This document shows positions 17,785-25,953 of a stretch of DNA of 64,000 bases, piece by piece. Each line of letters opens with the position of its first letter. Within the stretch, counting starts at the first letter, position 1. Location of the stretch: assembly GCF_017874395.1 (NCBI RefSeq), contig NZ_JAGGLJ010000007.1:1-64000 (forward strand). The letters are read 5' to 3'. The notes under the pieces were generated by a model that saw only the letters and a list, made by a program, of their open reading frames with translations, was not told the origin of the DNA and ran no database searches. The DNA comes from Peptoniphilus stercorisuis (GTDB lineage: Bacteria; Bacillota; Clostridia; Tissierellales; Peptoniphilaceae). The translations under genes were made by a program, and so were the position numbers.

Positions 17785-17813
17785 AGTATATCATTAAGAA
17801 CTTAAAAAGTAAA
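17785..17813 (-). promoter_or_regulatory. Promoter of the metK leader
   Basis: Minus strand: TTTACT (17808-17813), 17 bp, TATACT (17785-17790), about 20 bp before the riboswitch P1 arm. Confidence 0.5.
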
Positions 17814-17820
17814 GGAATCT

Positions 17821-18756
17821 TTATAATATCCCTCTACTTTTCAAAAGGCTAATTCCAATAGAATAAGTAATAATACTTAGCGCAAAACTCATAGTTACTA
17901 TCTTTGATGTAAGCTTTGCATCTGAGCCCATTTGTTTTCCCATTATAAAACAATTTACAGCACAAGGACTTGCAAAAAATACAAAAGCAACTACTAATTG
18001 AGAAGAAGTAAAATCAAGCATAACTCCAATAGGAATTGCAATTAATGCAATTAGTGCATCTTTTATAATAGAAGATGTTAAAACAATACCTAAATCTTCT
18101 CTTCCAGCTGAAAAATCTAGTGATCCCCCAATTAAAATAAGTGAAAGTGGAGTACATAATTTAGAAAGCATAATTGCACCATCTTCAATACCTGAATATA
18201 TAGGAAGATTTATAAACTTAGCAAAAAGTCCAAGTAAAGTTCCAATTATCATTGGATTTTTTAAAACTTTTATTATAAAACTTGAAATACTTAACTTTCC
18301 ATCTCCATAATATGTAAGTATAAATGTAGCTAATATATTATAAAGTGTAGGTCCAAAAATCATAGCTGCTATTACAGAATCCATTGGAAGATTTCCCATT
18401 ATTGCCTCTATTACAGGAATTCCTATAAATACAAAATTCGATCTAAAAGAACAATGCACAAAAGCAGATAATTTAGTGTTTTCCTTAATCAAAATCCTTC
18501 CTAATGCCCATGATAAAAAAAACGCAACTAATATTACTACTAATAAATAAATTACATATTTAAAATCAAATCCCCTTGACTCTGAATTTTTAATATCAAA
18601 AAATAATTTAATAGGAAGAACTATATAAAACACAAATTTCGTACTTGTCGCAATAAAAGAATCATCTATAATATTTATTTTCTTTAAAATATATGCAAGT
18701 ATTATTATAAAAAATACAGGAAATATCAAATTAAAACCCATTATTAAATTTTCCAA
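17821..18756 (-). CDS. AEC-family (auxin efflux carrier-type) transporter
   Basis: 311 aa with about ten membrane segments in two halves. Family features are the N-terminal FPVFFIIILAYILKKINIID, NSNFVFIGIPVIEAIMG-like crossing (here RSNFVFIGIPVIEAIMG) and CTPLSLILIGGSLDF. Bacterial members include malate and other organic-anion carriers. It starts with TTG at 18754-18756, placed seven bases after GAGGAGG; an ATG five codons later is the alternative. It follows the 2-hydroxyglutarate dehydrogenase-like gene across a terminator, so movement of a fermentation acid is a reasonable guess, no more. Confidence 0.85.
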   Translation of the reverse strand: MENLIMGFNLIFPVFFIIILAYILKKINIIDDSFIATSTKFVFYIVLPIKLFFDIKNSESRGFDFKYVIYLLVVILVAFFLSWALGRILIKENTKLSAFVHCSFRSNFVFIGIPVIEAIMGNLPMDSVIAAMIFGPTLYNILATFILTYYGDGKLSISSFIIKVLKNPMIIGTLLGLFAKFINLPIYSGIEDGAIMLSKLCTPLSLILIGGSLDFSAGREDLGIVLTSSIIKDALIALIAIPIGVMLDFTSSQLVVAFVFFASPCAVNCFIMGKQMGSDAKLTSKIVTMSFALSIITYSIGISLLKSRGIL

Positions 18757-18814
18757 TATATTACCTCCTCAATAGATAATATATATTGTATAATATAAAA
18801 TCCATAAATAAAAT

Positions 18815-18842
18815 AAAAAAATCTCTTTAATATTAAAGAGAT
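18815..18842 (-). terminator. Terminator of the 2-hydroxyglutarate dehydrogenase gene
   Basis: ATCTCTTTAA (18821-18830) / TTAAAGAGAT (18833-18842), with T's following on the minus strand (complement of 18815-18820). T's on the plus side make it symmetric. Confidence 0.75.
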
Positions 18843-18857
18843 TTTTTTATTAATTAA

Positions 18858-19940
18858 TTATCCTTCATAATAAGGTAGTTGTTCTGCAAATCCTTTTTTA
18901 TTATTAGAATACCAATAAGCAACATGCATCATAGCTTCATGCGCTTTATCTACAGCTGCACAATCAGAGTTAAATCCTTGATGTGCTTGTACATAAAAGT
19001 TTTCGCTTTTATCTATTGAACATTCTATTATTTCTTTACTAGCTAAGATATCTTTATTTTCACATCCAGTGAAATCATTTTTTCTTAGATAGTCAGTTAA
19101 AATTGCTTCATTACTAAATACATCTAGACCAATTCCTCTAATTTTTCCAGATTTATATAAGTCTAAAATTACTGCTTCAGGAGCTATTTCACCTCTAGTT
19201 ACATTGATGAACATTATTCCTTCTTTTGCTTTTGATAAATATTCTTCATTGAAATAGTTCATATTATAAAATCTACTATCCTCAATCTTAGTTAAGTTCA
19301 TAACATTTACAAGAATATCACTATTTTTTATAGCTTCTTCTTTAGATATAAATGTTACATTCTTATATTCATCAAGCTCTTTTAATTCTTCTGCACGTAT
19401 ATCTACAGCTTGTGTTGTTAGACCATTAGCTTGTAATAAGTCATAAGTTCTTTTACCTATTTTTCCAACGCCATAAACTGTTGCCACTCTATTTTCATTA
19501 AGCTCCATAAATGATGAAGTCTTATTTCTTTCAAATACAGCAGTATTTCTGATATATTCGTTAAATTCACCACAAGTAGCATATACAAATTTAATTGCTG
19601 TTTGAGCTACTGCATTTATACAGTATTCTCTAAGAGATGCTATATTTACTTTATCTGCTAAATCTTCGTAATGATCATATCCAGCACTTCTTGTTATAAC
19701 ACTTTTTTTATTACCTGAATTTATATAGTCTTCTGGTAATCTTGAATGTGTTTTTGTACTTATAATATCTGGAAGTTCAATATCTTTATTTTCTTCTAAA
19801 TATTCTTGAACTGTTAAAGGTGTTATAACATATTTTATATCTTTATCTAACTTTCCTGCCTCAATTAGTTTATTTGTTTCTTCCTCTAAATGAGTTGATT
19901 CTGCTCCAAGTGCTTCAAAGTGCATTACATCGTATTTCAT
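18858..19940 (-). CDS. hgdH: D-2-hydroxyacid dehydrogenase, probably (R)-2-hydroxyglutarate dehydrogenase
   Basis: 360 aa, NAD-dependent D-isomer-specific dehydrogenase. The Rossmann motif is VYGVGKIGKRTYDLL with a following acidic residue (AVDIR); catalytic Arg is in NVTRGEIAPE, and His in VQAHQGFNSD. In glutamate fermenters HgdH reduces 2-oxoglutarate to (R)-2-hydroxyglutarate. Sequence alone cannot exclude D-lactate or another 2-hydroxyacid as substrate; the position in a cluster with hgdABC, gctAB, gcdABCD and gltS is what points to 2-hydroxyglutarate. AAAGGAAG precedes the ATG. It lies about 80 bp after gltS with no clear terminator, so the two may be co-transcribed. Confidence 0.85.
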   Translation of the reverse strand: MKYDVMHFEALGAESTHLEEETNKLIEAGKLDKDIKYVITPLTVQEYLEENKDIELPDIISTKTHSRLPEDYINSGNKKSVITRSAGYDHYEDLADKVNIASLREYCINAVAQTAIKFVYATCGEFNEYIRNTAVFERNKTSSFMELNENRVATVYGVGKIGKRTYDLLQANGLTTQAVDIRAEELKELDEYKNVTFISKEEAIKNSDILVNVMNLTKIEDSRFYNMNYFNEEYLSKAKEGIMFINVTRGEIAPEAVILDLYKSGKIRGIGLDVFSNEAILTDYLRKNDFTGCENKDILASKEIIECSIDKSENFYVQAHQGFNSDCAAVDKAHEAMMHVAYWYSNNKKGFAEQLPYYEG

Positions 19941-20021
19941 GCTTATCTTCCTTTCTACTTCCCTAATAATTTAATCTTTTAATTCTTATTATTATTTAAT
20001 AATTTGTTATTATAACTTATT

Positions 20022-21377
20022 CTATTTTTTTTGATTACCTTGCATTTTACCTGGTGTCCACCATTTAAATACAAGTGCTAGTATTGTAAGAACTATAAAT
20101 GCTGCACACATTGCAAGTGTTGTATATAGAGGATATCTTCCTCCCATTCCTATAAATAGTGGGGGTAACACTTGTAAAGCGATTGCAATTGGTCTATTCA
20201 TAAGGTCTGTTATACCAGTATCTTCAAGTCCTCTTGATTTTTGATCAGGATCAACTACACGGTTTAATAAAACTCCTGTAGCTACAACACCATTTGAACG
20301 TCCAAAGTTCATAATTCCTCTTTCAAACCAATCTTTAGATGAAGAATATTTACTTACTAATAAGAACCAACCAACATTTAATGCAAATCCTAATACAAAT
20401 GTGATTGCAAGAGGTGCAAAATTATCTTTTATAACTCCTAGATTTAAAGAAGCTATTGCTGATATAACAAGTAAATCGGTTGCAGATCCACTTATTCTTT
20501 GCATCGTTTGTCTGTCTACATATTGATCAGTTTTAGTTTTTCTTAAAATAAATTGAATTACATATCCAAATGCAAGTGCTAAAACAAACACTGGAATTTG
20601 TAACCAACTAATTTTACTATTTATAAATTTAGATGCTAGTTTACCTGCATAAGCTGCTATTAATGCAATTGATAAATGGAAAACTAGTGGGTCTATTGTC
20701 ATATTTGAAACTGTAATTTTTCCAGCTGGTTTTTGTTTTTCTTTTGGAATAATACCTTTTTTAATTTCTTCTGGCAGTTCTTCAGGTGAACTTACATAGT
20801 TTGTATATTTTTTACGAGTTCCCCAGTTTATTATTGCAATTCCAATAAGTATTCCACCAATAAGTCCAATAGTAGCAGAAGTATTTCCTAGGTCAAAAAA
20901 TTCATTATAACCCATATCTTTAAACATATCTCCTACTGCAACAGCTGTACCATGTCCTCCATAATATCCTGTCGCAAGTATAAGACCAAAAGAATCATGT
21001 AAATCCCAAAATTTATTTAAAAGTCCTAAAGATAACACCATTCCAAATGCATATTGAAGAATTAATATTCCTGTATTTTGGTAGAAAAATCCACCTATTC
21101 CCTTCATTTCTTCTTTAGTTATAGGATCGTCTCCTATTGGCGTACAAGCAAAAACTATCGCTATTAATATTCCAGCATATGCAGGAAGTTGACTAGAAAA
21201 AGGTAAAATATTTAATACACTTGGTCCTAAAATAAGCCCTAAAAATCCACCTATCAAAGACGCTGGCATAAGTAAGTTTTGTAATAACTTTACTTTTGCT
21301 CTTAAAAATTGACCAATTATCATTAAAAATCCTAAAATCGCAATATCTTGTAAGATATCCCATAATGTAAATTGCAT
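20022..21377 (-). CDS. gltS: Sodium/glutamate symporter (ESS family)
   Basis: 451 aa with about ten to twelve membrane segments. GltS family segments: DIAILGFLMIIGQFLRAKV, LLMPASLIGGFLGLILG, ATGYYGGHGTAVAVGD and FGRSNGVVATGVLLNRV. It imports glutamate with Na+, which fits the downstream pathway in this cluster. The start was set at 21377, where GGAGATGG stands a few bases before ATG; a reading from 21467 would add 30 residues with no ribosome site and would start inside the promoter region. A promoter and a 33-bp dyad lie upstream, suggesting repression, possibly by the neighbouring TetR protein. Confidence 0.92.
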   Translation of the reverse strand: MQFTLWDILQDIAILGFLMIIGQFLRAKVKLLQNLLMPASLIGGFLGLILGPSVLNILPFSSQLPAYAGILIAIVFACTPIGDDPITKEEMKGIGGFFYQNTGILILQYAFGMVLSLGLLNKFWDLHDSFGLILATGYYGGHGTAVAVGDMFKDMGYNEFFDLGNTSATIGLIGGILIGIAIINWGTRKKYTNYVSSPEELPEEIKKGIIPKEKQKPAGKITVSNMTIDPLVFHLSIALIAAYAGKLASKFINSKISWLQIPVFVLALAFGYVIQFILRKTKTDQYVDRQTMQRISGSATDLLVISAIASLNLGVIKDNFAPLAITFVLGFALNVGWFLLVSKYSSSKDWFERGIMNFGRSNGVVATGVLLNRVVDPDQKSRGLEDTGITDLMNRPIAIALQVLPPLFIGMGGRYPLYTTLAMCAAFIVLTILALVFKWWTPGKMQGNQKK

Positions 21378-21438
21378 AATCCATCTCCTTAATTTATTTA
21401 GTTTTGAACTTAAAAAATATAACTGACCCCCTTTCAGT

Positions 21439-21467
21439 TTTATATGTAACGTTTTCAAGTTCCACAA
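21439..21467 (-). promoter_or_regulatory. Probable gltS promoter
   Basis: Minus strand: TTGTGG (21462-21467), 17 bp, TATAAA (21439-21444). The -35 directly abuts the dyad at 21468-21500. Confidence 0.45.
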
Positions 21468-21500
21468 TCCAAAATAATAGAATCGATTCTACTATTTGGA
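21468..21500. promoter_or_regulatory. 33-bp dyad upstream of gltS (candidate operator)
   Basis: The centre TAGAATCGATTCTA (21478-21491) is a perfect 14-bp palindrome; the arms extend as TCCAAAATA on the left and CTATTTGGA on the right, imperfectly symmetric. It directly abuts the -35 of the gltS promoter. The rest of the 363-bp gap between gltS and the TetR gene holds that promoter, about 150 bp of AT-rich DNA in which I see nothing, and two terminators (21649-21677 and 21713-21742). Confidence 0.5.
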
Positions 21501-21648
21501 ATCTGTTATTATCTTACTATTTATCACACTAAAAGTCAATATTAATAAAGTAGTCTATTATACAATTTTTTTATAATTATTATTTATATATAAACGATTT
21601 CAATACTTCTAAAATCTCATTTTTCTTATTCAAAGGTTCTATTATTTA

Positions 21649-21677
21649 AAAAATAAAAAAAACACCTTTTAGGTGTT
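21649..21677 (-). terminator. Second (tandem) terminator after the TetR gene
   Basis: AACACCT (21661-21667) / AGGTGTT (21671-21677), followed on the minus strand by a long T-run complementary to 21649-21660. Confidence 0.65.
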
Positions 21678-21712
21678 TATAATTATATTTTTTTGTTTTC
21701 CGAAAAATTTTA

Positions 21713-21742
21713 AAACAAAAAATCCCAAGGATCCTTGGGATT
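21713..21742 (-). terminator. Terminator of the TetR gene
   Basis: AATCCCAAG (21721-21729) / CTTGGGATT (21734-21742), followed by T's on the minus strand (complement of 21713-21720). It includes the first bases of the stop codon at 21741. Confidence 0.75.
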
Positions 21743-22364
21743 AACTTAAAATTTTTTTAATACATTTAAAAAGTATCGGTTTCATTTCATCTATACTACA
21801 AGGTTCATTAATAATAATAGAGTTATAACAAACTGCTCCAACCATCTCAAGAATTATAAATAAAGTTTGTTTGGATTCACTAGGGTCTATTGCATGTTTA
21901 AATGAACTTCCAAATTCTTCAACTATTTTATCTACTGATTGTCTTTCTTGTTCATAACCTTCCTGATTTAATATTGTATTAAAAATACCCTTTGATAAAT
22001 TTTTGTAAATAGTCTTTAACATTTGAGTATTTTTTTCTAAGTAATTAATTATTTCATTTAAAAAGTAAATGAATTCTTCAGTTTTATCTTCTATGTTTTT
22101 TTCTCTACTTATTTTTAAACTTTGTTGTATTACTCCATAACTTTTATATAAAGTAACTACATTTTGAATTTGTGTTTTGTCTTTAAAGTATAAATAAAAC
22201 GTTCCCTTTGCTACTCCTGCACCTTCTGTAATATCACCTATAGTTGTCTTTTCAAAACCTTTTTCTAAAAAACAATTATAAGCACTTTCAATTAGTCTTT
22301 TTCTCTTCTTTATTTTGTTTATTTCCTTTTTTGAAAGGTTTTCATAATCAATAGATTTATTCAT
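21741..22364 (-). CDS. TetR/AcrR-family transcriptional regulator
   Basis: 207 aa. A long basic N-terminus (KKEINKIKKRKRLIESAYNC) leads to the TetR helix-turn-helix at about 28-65: GFEKTTIGDITEGAGVAKGT followed by FYLYFKDK. The rest is a helical ligand-binding domain. AGGGAG precedes the ATG. It sits between hgdB and gltS within the glutamate fermentation cluster, so it may control that cluster; the palindrome before gltS is the obvious candidate site. The ligand is unknown. Terminators on both sides make it a separate unit, with only about 35 bp for its own promoter after the hgdB terminator. Confidence 0.88.
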   Translation of the reverse strand: MNKSIDYENLSKKEINKIKKRKRLIESAYNCFLEKGFEKTTIGDITEGAGVAKGTFYLYFKDKTQIQNVVTLYKSYGVIQQSLKISREKNIEDKTEEFIYFLNEIINYLEKNTQMLKTIYKNLSKGIFNTILNQEGYEQERQSVDKIVEEFGSSFKHAIDPSESKQTLFIILEMVGAVCYNSIIINEPCSIDEMKPILFKCIKKILS

Positions 22365-22399
22365 AATAACTCCCTATTTTATCCTTATATACTTAGTAC

Positions 22400-22429
22400 A
22401 AAAAGCACTTCCCTTTAAGGAGTGCTTTT
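22400..22429 (-). terminator. Terminator of the hgdCAB operon
   Basis: AAAAAGCACTTCC (22400-22412) pairs, with one bulged base, with GGAGTGCTTTT (22419-22429), with a short T-run following on the minus strand. Confidence 0.65.
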
Positions 22430-22456
22430 CATAACTAAATACAATAGTCTCAAATA

Positions 22457-23599
22457 TTATAAACTCATTACATCAGTAAATGCTTGTATTTGAGTTTCAG
22501 CTTGACCAAAGTCAACCATTTGTTGATCATATCCTAGTTTGATACTTGGGATACTCTCATTATCTAATGCTTCTTTTAAATGTGGGTATTCAACTTCTTC
22601 AGGGTCACAGAATTGCATCATTACAATTACTGCTCCATCTGCTCCAGATTCCTTAGCAAGTTTAGCTACATTTCTTGGTCTACTATAAATTGTAGGATCA
22701 TATAAAAGTACATCATCATCACAATTTGCAAACCAAGTAGCAAGGCCTTCCATAGGGTTTTTCTTAGCAATTTCCATGTCAATATCCACTTTAATAGTTC
22801 TTGACTCATGAGCAACATCATCTGCTACTATTGCAACTTTATTATCGTCAAATATTTTTAGAAGTTTTCTTGAATCACATAGAATTCCTGAAGTCATAAC
22901 TTTAGTTCCTGTCCATTCAACAACTTCTAATTTTTCAAGTTCATTATTTAGTTCTTTTAATAAAGCAGTATGCTCTTCTTTTTCCATAAAGTAAGAACTT
23001 TTAAATACTGCACTTCTAAGTGTAGCAGAAATTACTTCAGGATGTAAAGCAGCAAGTTTTGAGAATCTTCTTTTTTCTTGTCTATTTGCATTATAAATTT
23101 CAAATGCTTTTAAAAGATCTTCTTCAGTTGCTTTTTTGCCTGATATTTCTTCAAGTTCATTTAATACTCTTGTAAATACTTGTTCTGAGTATTTTATACC
23201 AAATTCTTTTTTTCTATTTTGTGGATGTGCTAAATAGATAAATGGAATTTGTGGAACTCCTACTCTAAAGTTTTGAGATAGTGGTCTTAATGTATCACAC
23301 ATTGTAGTTACAATAACTCCACTAAGTCTATCAAGTGTTCCATTAAGTCCAAGTTCTAAATTCATTTGAGCAATTGTACAATAATAACTTGCAAAATATT
23401 CTTTTGCTTTATTAATTTCTTTTGCTCCTCCCCAAACTCCCATTGGAACCATTCCACAAGCAACAACTAATTCTTCAGGAACATAATAAGGGAATACTCC
23501 TATTACTTTTTTTCCTTCTTCTATGAATTTGTCTAACTGCTCTTTAGGATTTTGGGAAATGTGATCTAATTGTTCTAATATTTCATTAATTCTACTCAT
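22457..23599 (-). CDS. hgdB: (R)-2-hydroxyglutaryl-CoA dehydratase, beta subunit
   Basis: 380 aa, the family's usual size. With HgdA it forms the dehydratase that makes glutaconyl-CoA from 2-hydroxyglutaryl-CoA by ketyl-radical chemistry, holding a [4Fe-4S] cluster. Recognisable are VIGVFPYYVPEELVVACGMV, a cysteine in VTTMCDTLRPLSQNF, GILCDSRKLLKIFDDNKV and MMQFCDPEEVEYPHLKEAL near the C-terminus, where conserved cysteines provide cluster ligands. Its start overlaps the hgdA stop (TAATG), a mark of coupled translation of two subunits in equal amounts. A terminator follows. Confidence 0.93.
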   Translation of the reverse strand: MSRINEILEQLDHISQNPKEQLDKFIEEGKKVIGVFPYYVPEELVVACGMVPMGVWGGAKEINKAKEYFASYYCTIAQMNLELGLNGTLDRLSGVIVTTMCDTLRPLSQNFRVGVPQIPFIYLAHPQNRKKEFGIKYSEQVFTRVLNELEEISGKKATEEDLLKAFEIYNANRQEKRRFSKLAALHPEVISATLRSAVFKSSYFMEKEEHTALLKELNNELEKLEVVEWTGTKVMTSGILCDSRKLLKIFDDNKVAIVADDVAHESRTIKVDIDMEIAKKNPMEGLATWFANCDDDVLLYDPTIYSRPRNVAKLAKESGADGAVIVMMQFCDPEEVEYPHLKEALDNESIPSIKLGYDQQMVDFGQAETQIQAFTDVMSL

Positions 23600-24885
23600 T
23601 AGTTAGCACCATCCTTTGCAGCTTCTTTTCTAAGTCTTTCTTCTTCCATGATTTCAAATAATCCATCTACTCTAGTTCTGTATTGTTCTTCTGAGAAGTT
23701 TCTTGGGTCAGCTTGATCTCCATCAAAGGATACCACTGGAATTCCAAGGTTTTTTCTCCAACGTCTTTCCATTTCAGGCATATATCCTGACCATGGTTTA
23801 CATGATCTATTGTAATGAACTAAGATACCATCTACTTGGTTTTCACGGCAAAGGTCTTCTCTCCATTTTACTCCTGTTTCAAGACAAACTGAGTTTGGAG
23901 CTTTACAATATGCTCTAGCCATTTCATCGATATTGTTGTAAACAAATCCAAATGCTGGACCATAAACAACAGCAACAGTATTCATTCCACGAGCTTTTAG
24001 TGGCTCAAATAGTGTACGAAGTACTGGCCAACATGGAATACCTTCAAACATAATTCTATAGTTTTCATCATATGACCATGTTGAAGTTCCGTCTTTAACT
24101 TGTTGTTCAAGTTCTTCTGCAAGTTCTTCAAAAGCAATTCCTGTTTCAGGTTTACATCTTGCAGTTACAATATCTGCCATATGGTTGAACATATCAAATC
24201 CAGCCATTGGTGATGGTTTGTATTGTAAGTATGAACAAACCTTTAACCAACCTTTAGCTGATCTATTTGCATTAGCACATGCTTGGTCAAATTTCTCTTG
24301 ATCAAATTTCTTTCCAGAAATTTCTTCAAGTTGTGAAATTGCATCCCAGAATTGTGCTTTCATATAATCTACTTGTTCTTGTGTAGTTTCTTCTGTGTTG
24401 TTAAATGGAACATCTATCATAACTAATGGAATATCATGCATTCTTGCAATATTTTGATACCATACAGTCATAGTATTACAAATGTTGTTACAACATAACA
24501 TGAAATCTGGTTGTGGCATAGGTTTTTCATCAGAATCTGCACCATCTGCATAAGCTAATGAAATTCTCTCATATCCACATATATCATTGTCATATCCTAA
24601 TCCTTCAGCATGTTCACAAAGTCTTTGTCCACCTTTTTTAGCTGCAATTGCTGCTGCTTGATTTTCAGGATAAACTACTCTTAAATCAAAAGTTTCAGCA
24701 AGTTCCATTGGGAATTTTGATGATGACCAACCTACTGGTTCACCTTTTTCTTTTGCTTCCCAAGCTTGTCTATAAACCATATCTACAACTGCTCTAAGTT
24801 TCTTTTTAGCTTCTTGTACTTTAGGTTTTTTCTCTTCTCTTTTTTCTGCAACTGGAAGTTCAGTTACTATTTTTTCTTCACTCAT
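23599..24885 (-). CDS. hgdA: (R)-2-hydroxyglutaryl-CoA dehydratase, alpha subunit
   Basis: 428 aa. This is the partner of HgdB and likely also binds a [4Fe-4S] cluster. Candidate cysteines are C90, C103, C131/C132 and C136 (MLCCNNICNTMTVW) and C362 (HYNRSCKPWSGYMPEM). The N-terminal 30 residues are charged and variable. GGGGAG precedes the ATG. It is the second gene of the hgdC-hgdA-hgdB operon. The pathway context makes 2-hydroxyglutaryl-CoA the probable substrate; related dehydratases act on lactyl-, phenyllactyl- or 2-hydroxyisocaproyl-CoA. Confidence 0.93.
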   Translation of the reverse strand: MSEEKIVTELPVAEKREEKKPKVQEAKKKLRAVVDMVYRQAWEAKEKGEPVGWSSSKFPMELAETFDLRVVYPENQAAAIAAKKGGQRLCEHAEGLGYDNDICGYERISLAYADGADSDEKPMPQPDFMLCCNNICNTMTVWYQNIARMHDIPLVMIDVPFNNTEETTQEQVDYMKAQFWDAISQLEEISGKKFDQEKFDQACANANRSAKGWLKVCSYLQYKPSPMAGFDMFNHMADIVTARCKPETGIAFEELAEELEQQVKDGTSTWSYDENYRIMFEGIPCWPVLRTLFEPLKARGMNTVAVVYGPAFGFVYNNIDEMARAYCKAPNSVCLETGVKWREDLCRENQVDGILVHYNRSCKPWSGYMPEMERRWRKNLGIPVVSFDGDQADPRNFSEEQYRTRVDGLFEIMEEERLRKEAAKDGAN

Positions 24886-24912
24886 TTGGCTCCCCTTTCA
24901 CAAATATACCAC

Positions 24913-25710
24913 TTATTTATTATTTTTACTATATTTTTGATATGCAAATATTGCAGCACCTAATGCTCCATTATATTGAGCAAGAGGACTAGTTAAAACC
25001 TTATGTCCAAGTTCTTTTTCAAGAGAATCAACTATTCCTGCATTTTGCGCAACTCCACCAGTCATTACAATATCATCTACAAGTCCAATTCTCTTAGCAA
25101 GGCCTCCAGCACGAGCTGCTACAGCTCTGTGAATACCATTGATAATATCTCTTTTATCAGTACTTTGAGCAAGTTGAGACACAACCTCAGACTCTGCAAA
25201 TACTGTACATGTTGAAGAAATATTTATTTTTTTAGTAGATTCAAAATGAAGTTTTCCAAGATCATCTACTTCAACCTCAAGCACTCTAGACATTACATCT
25301 AAAAATCTTCCTGTACCTGCTGCACATTTATCATTCATTACAAAGTTTTCTAAGATACCATTAGTACCTATTTTTAAAACTTTCGCATCTTGTCCACCTA
25401 TATCTATTACTGTATGAACATTTGGAAACAAGAAATAAGCTCCCTTTGCATGACATGATAATTCTGACATTTGGAAGTTTGCTCTTTCCATAGAGTTTCT
25501 ACCATATCCAGTTGCCAGTGTATAGTTAATATCATCTTCAGTTAGATTAGCATCTTTCATTACTGCTTCAATTGCTCTTTTCGGACCAGTTGTACCTGCT
25601 CCTACTTCTACTACTGCTTTTCCAACTATATCTTTTCCATCTTTTAAAATGACACATTTAGAAGCTGTTGAACCTATATCAATTCCTAATGTGTACACAG
25701 AATCACCCAT
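24913..25710 (-). CDS. hgdC: 2-hydroxyglutaryl-CoA dehydratase activator (component A)
   Basis: 265 aa, a homodimeric ASKHA-fold ATPase that injects one electron into the dehydratase using ATP. Nucleotide-binding segments are [13 protein letters not shown] and [11 protein letters not shown]. One [4Fe-4S] cluster bridges the dimer through two cysteines per subunit: C129 ([14 protein letters not shown]) and C168 ([12 protein letters not shown]), matching C127 and C166 of Acidaminococcus. Start set at 25710 since GAGGAG stands five bases upstream; a reading from 25731 adds seven unlikely residues. First gene of its operon, with a near-consensus promoter. Confidence 0.95.
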   Translation of the reverse strand: MGDSVYTLGIDIGSTASKCVILKDGKDIVGKAVVEVGAGTTGPKRAIEAVMKDANLTEDDINYTLATGYGRNSMERANFQMSELSCHAKGAYFLFPNVHTVIDIGGQDAKVLKIGTNGILENFVMNDKCAAGTGRFLDVMSRVLEVEVDDLGKLHFESTKKINISSTCTVFAESEVVSQLAQSTDKRDIINGIHRAVAARAGGLAKRIGLVDDIVMTGGVAQNAGIVDSLEKELGHKVLTSPLAQYNGALGAAIFAYQKYSKNNK

Positions 25711-25760
25711 GTTTTCTCCTCTTCTATACATATTTTATCTAATATTCTAAATCCAATTTT

Positions 25761-25789
25761 ATTGTACTCTTTATTATATTTTTTGTCAA
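25761..25789 (-). promoter_or_regulatory. Strong sigma-A promoter of hgdCAB
   Basis: Minus strand: TTGACA (25784-25789), exactly 17 bp, TACAAT (25761-25766), about 50 bp before the hgdC start. It is one of the best promoter matches in the window. Confidence 0.65.
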
Positions 25790-25915
25790 AATGTAAAAGT
25801 CCCTAATCTCTTGCTATTATCAGATATAGCGTTAATTTACTTAAATGGTAAATTTACTTATAAACAACTAATTATTTATAATAAATACTTTTATTTTTCT
25901 TAAAAATCCTTATAA

Positions 25916-25941
25916 AAAGGAGCAGTTTTTTCTGCCCCTTT
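25916..25941 (-). terminator. Terminator of the gcd-gct operon
   Basis: AAAGGAGCAG (25916-25925) / CTGCCCCTTT (25932-25941) with one G:U, just past the gcdA stop, with a modest T/A run after it on the minus strand. It separates gcdA from hgdC. Confidence 0.7.
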
Positions 25942-25953
25942 ATCTAATAGTTT

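Noticed and set aside
21478-21491. Palindrome as an attachment site or IS inverted repeat
   Set aside because: It lies exactly at a promoter, has no partner copy that I can see in the window and no integrase or transposase nearby.
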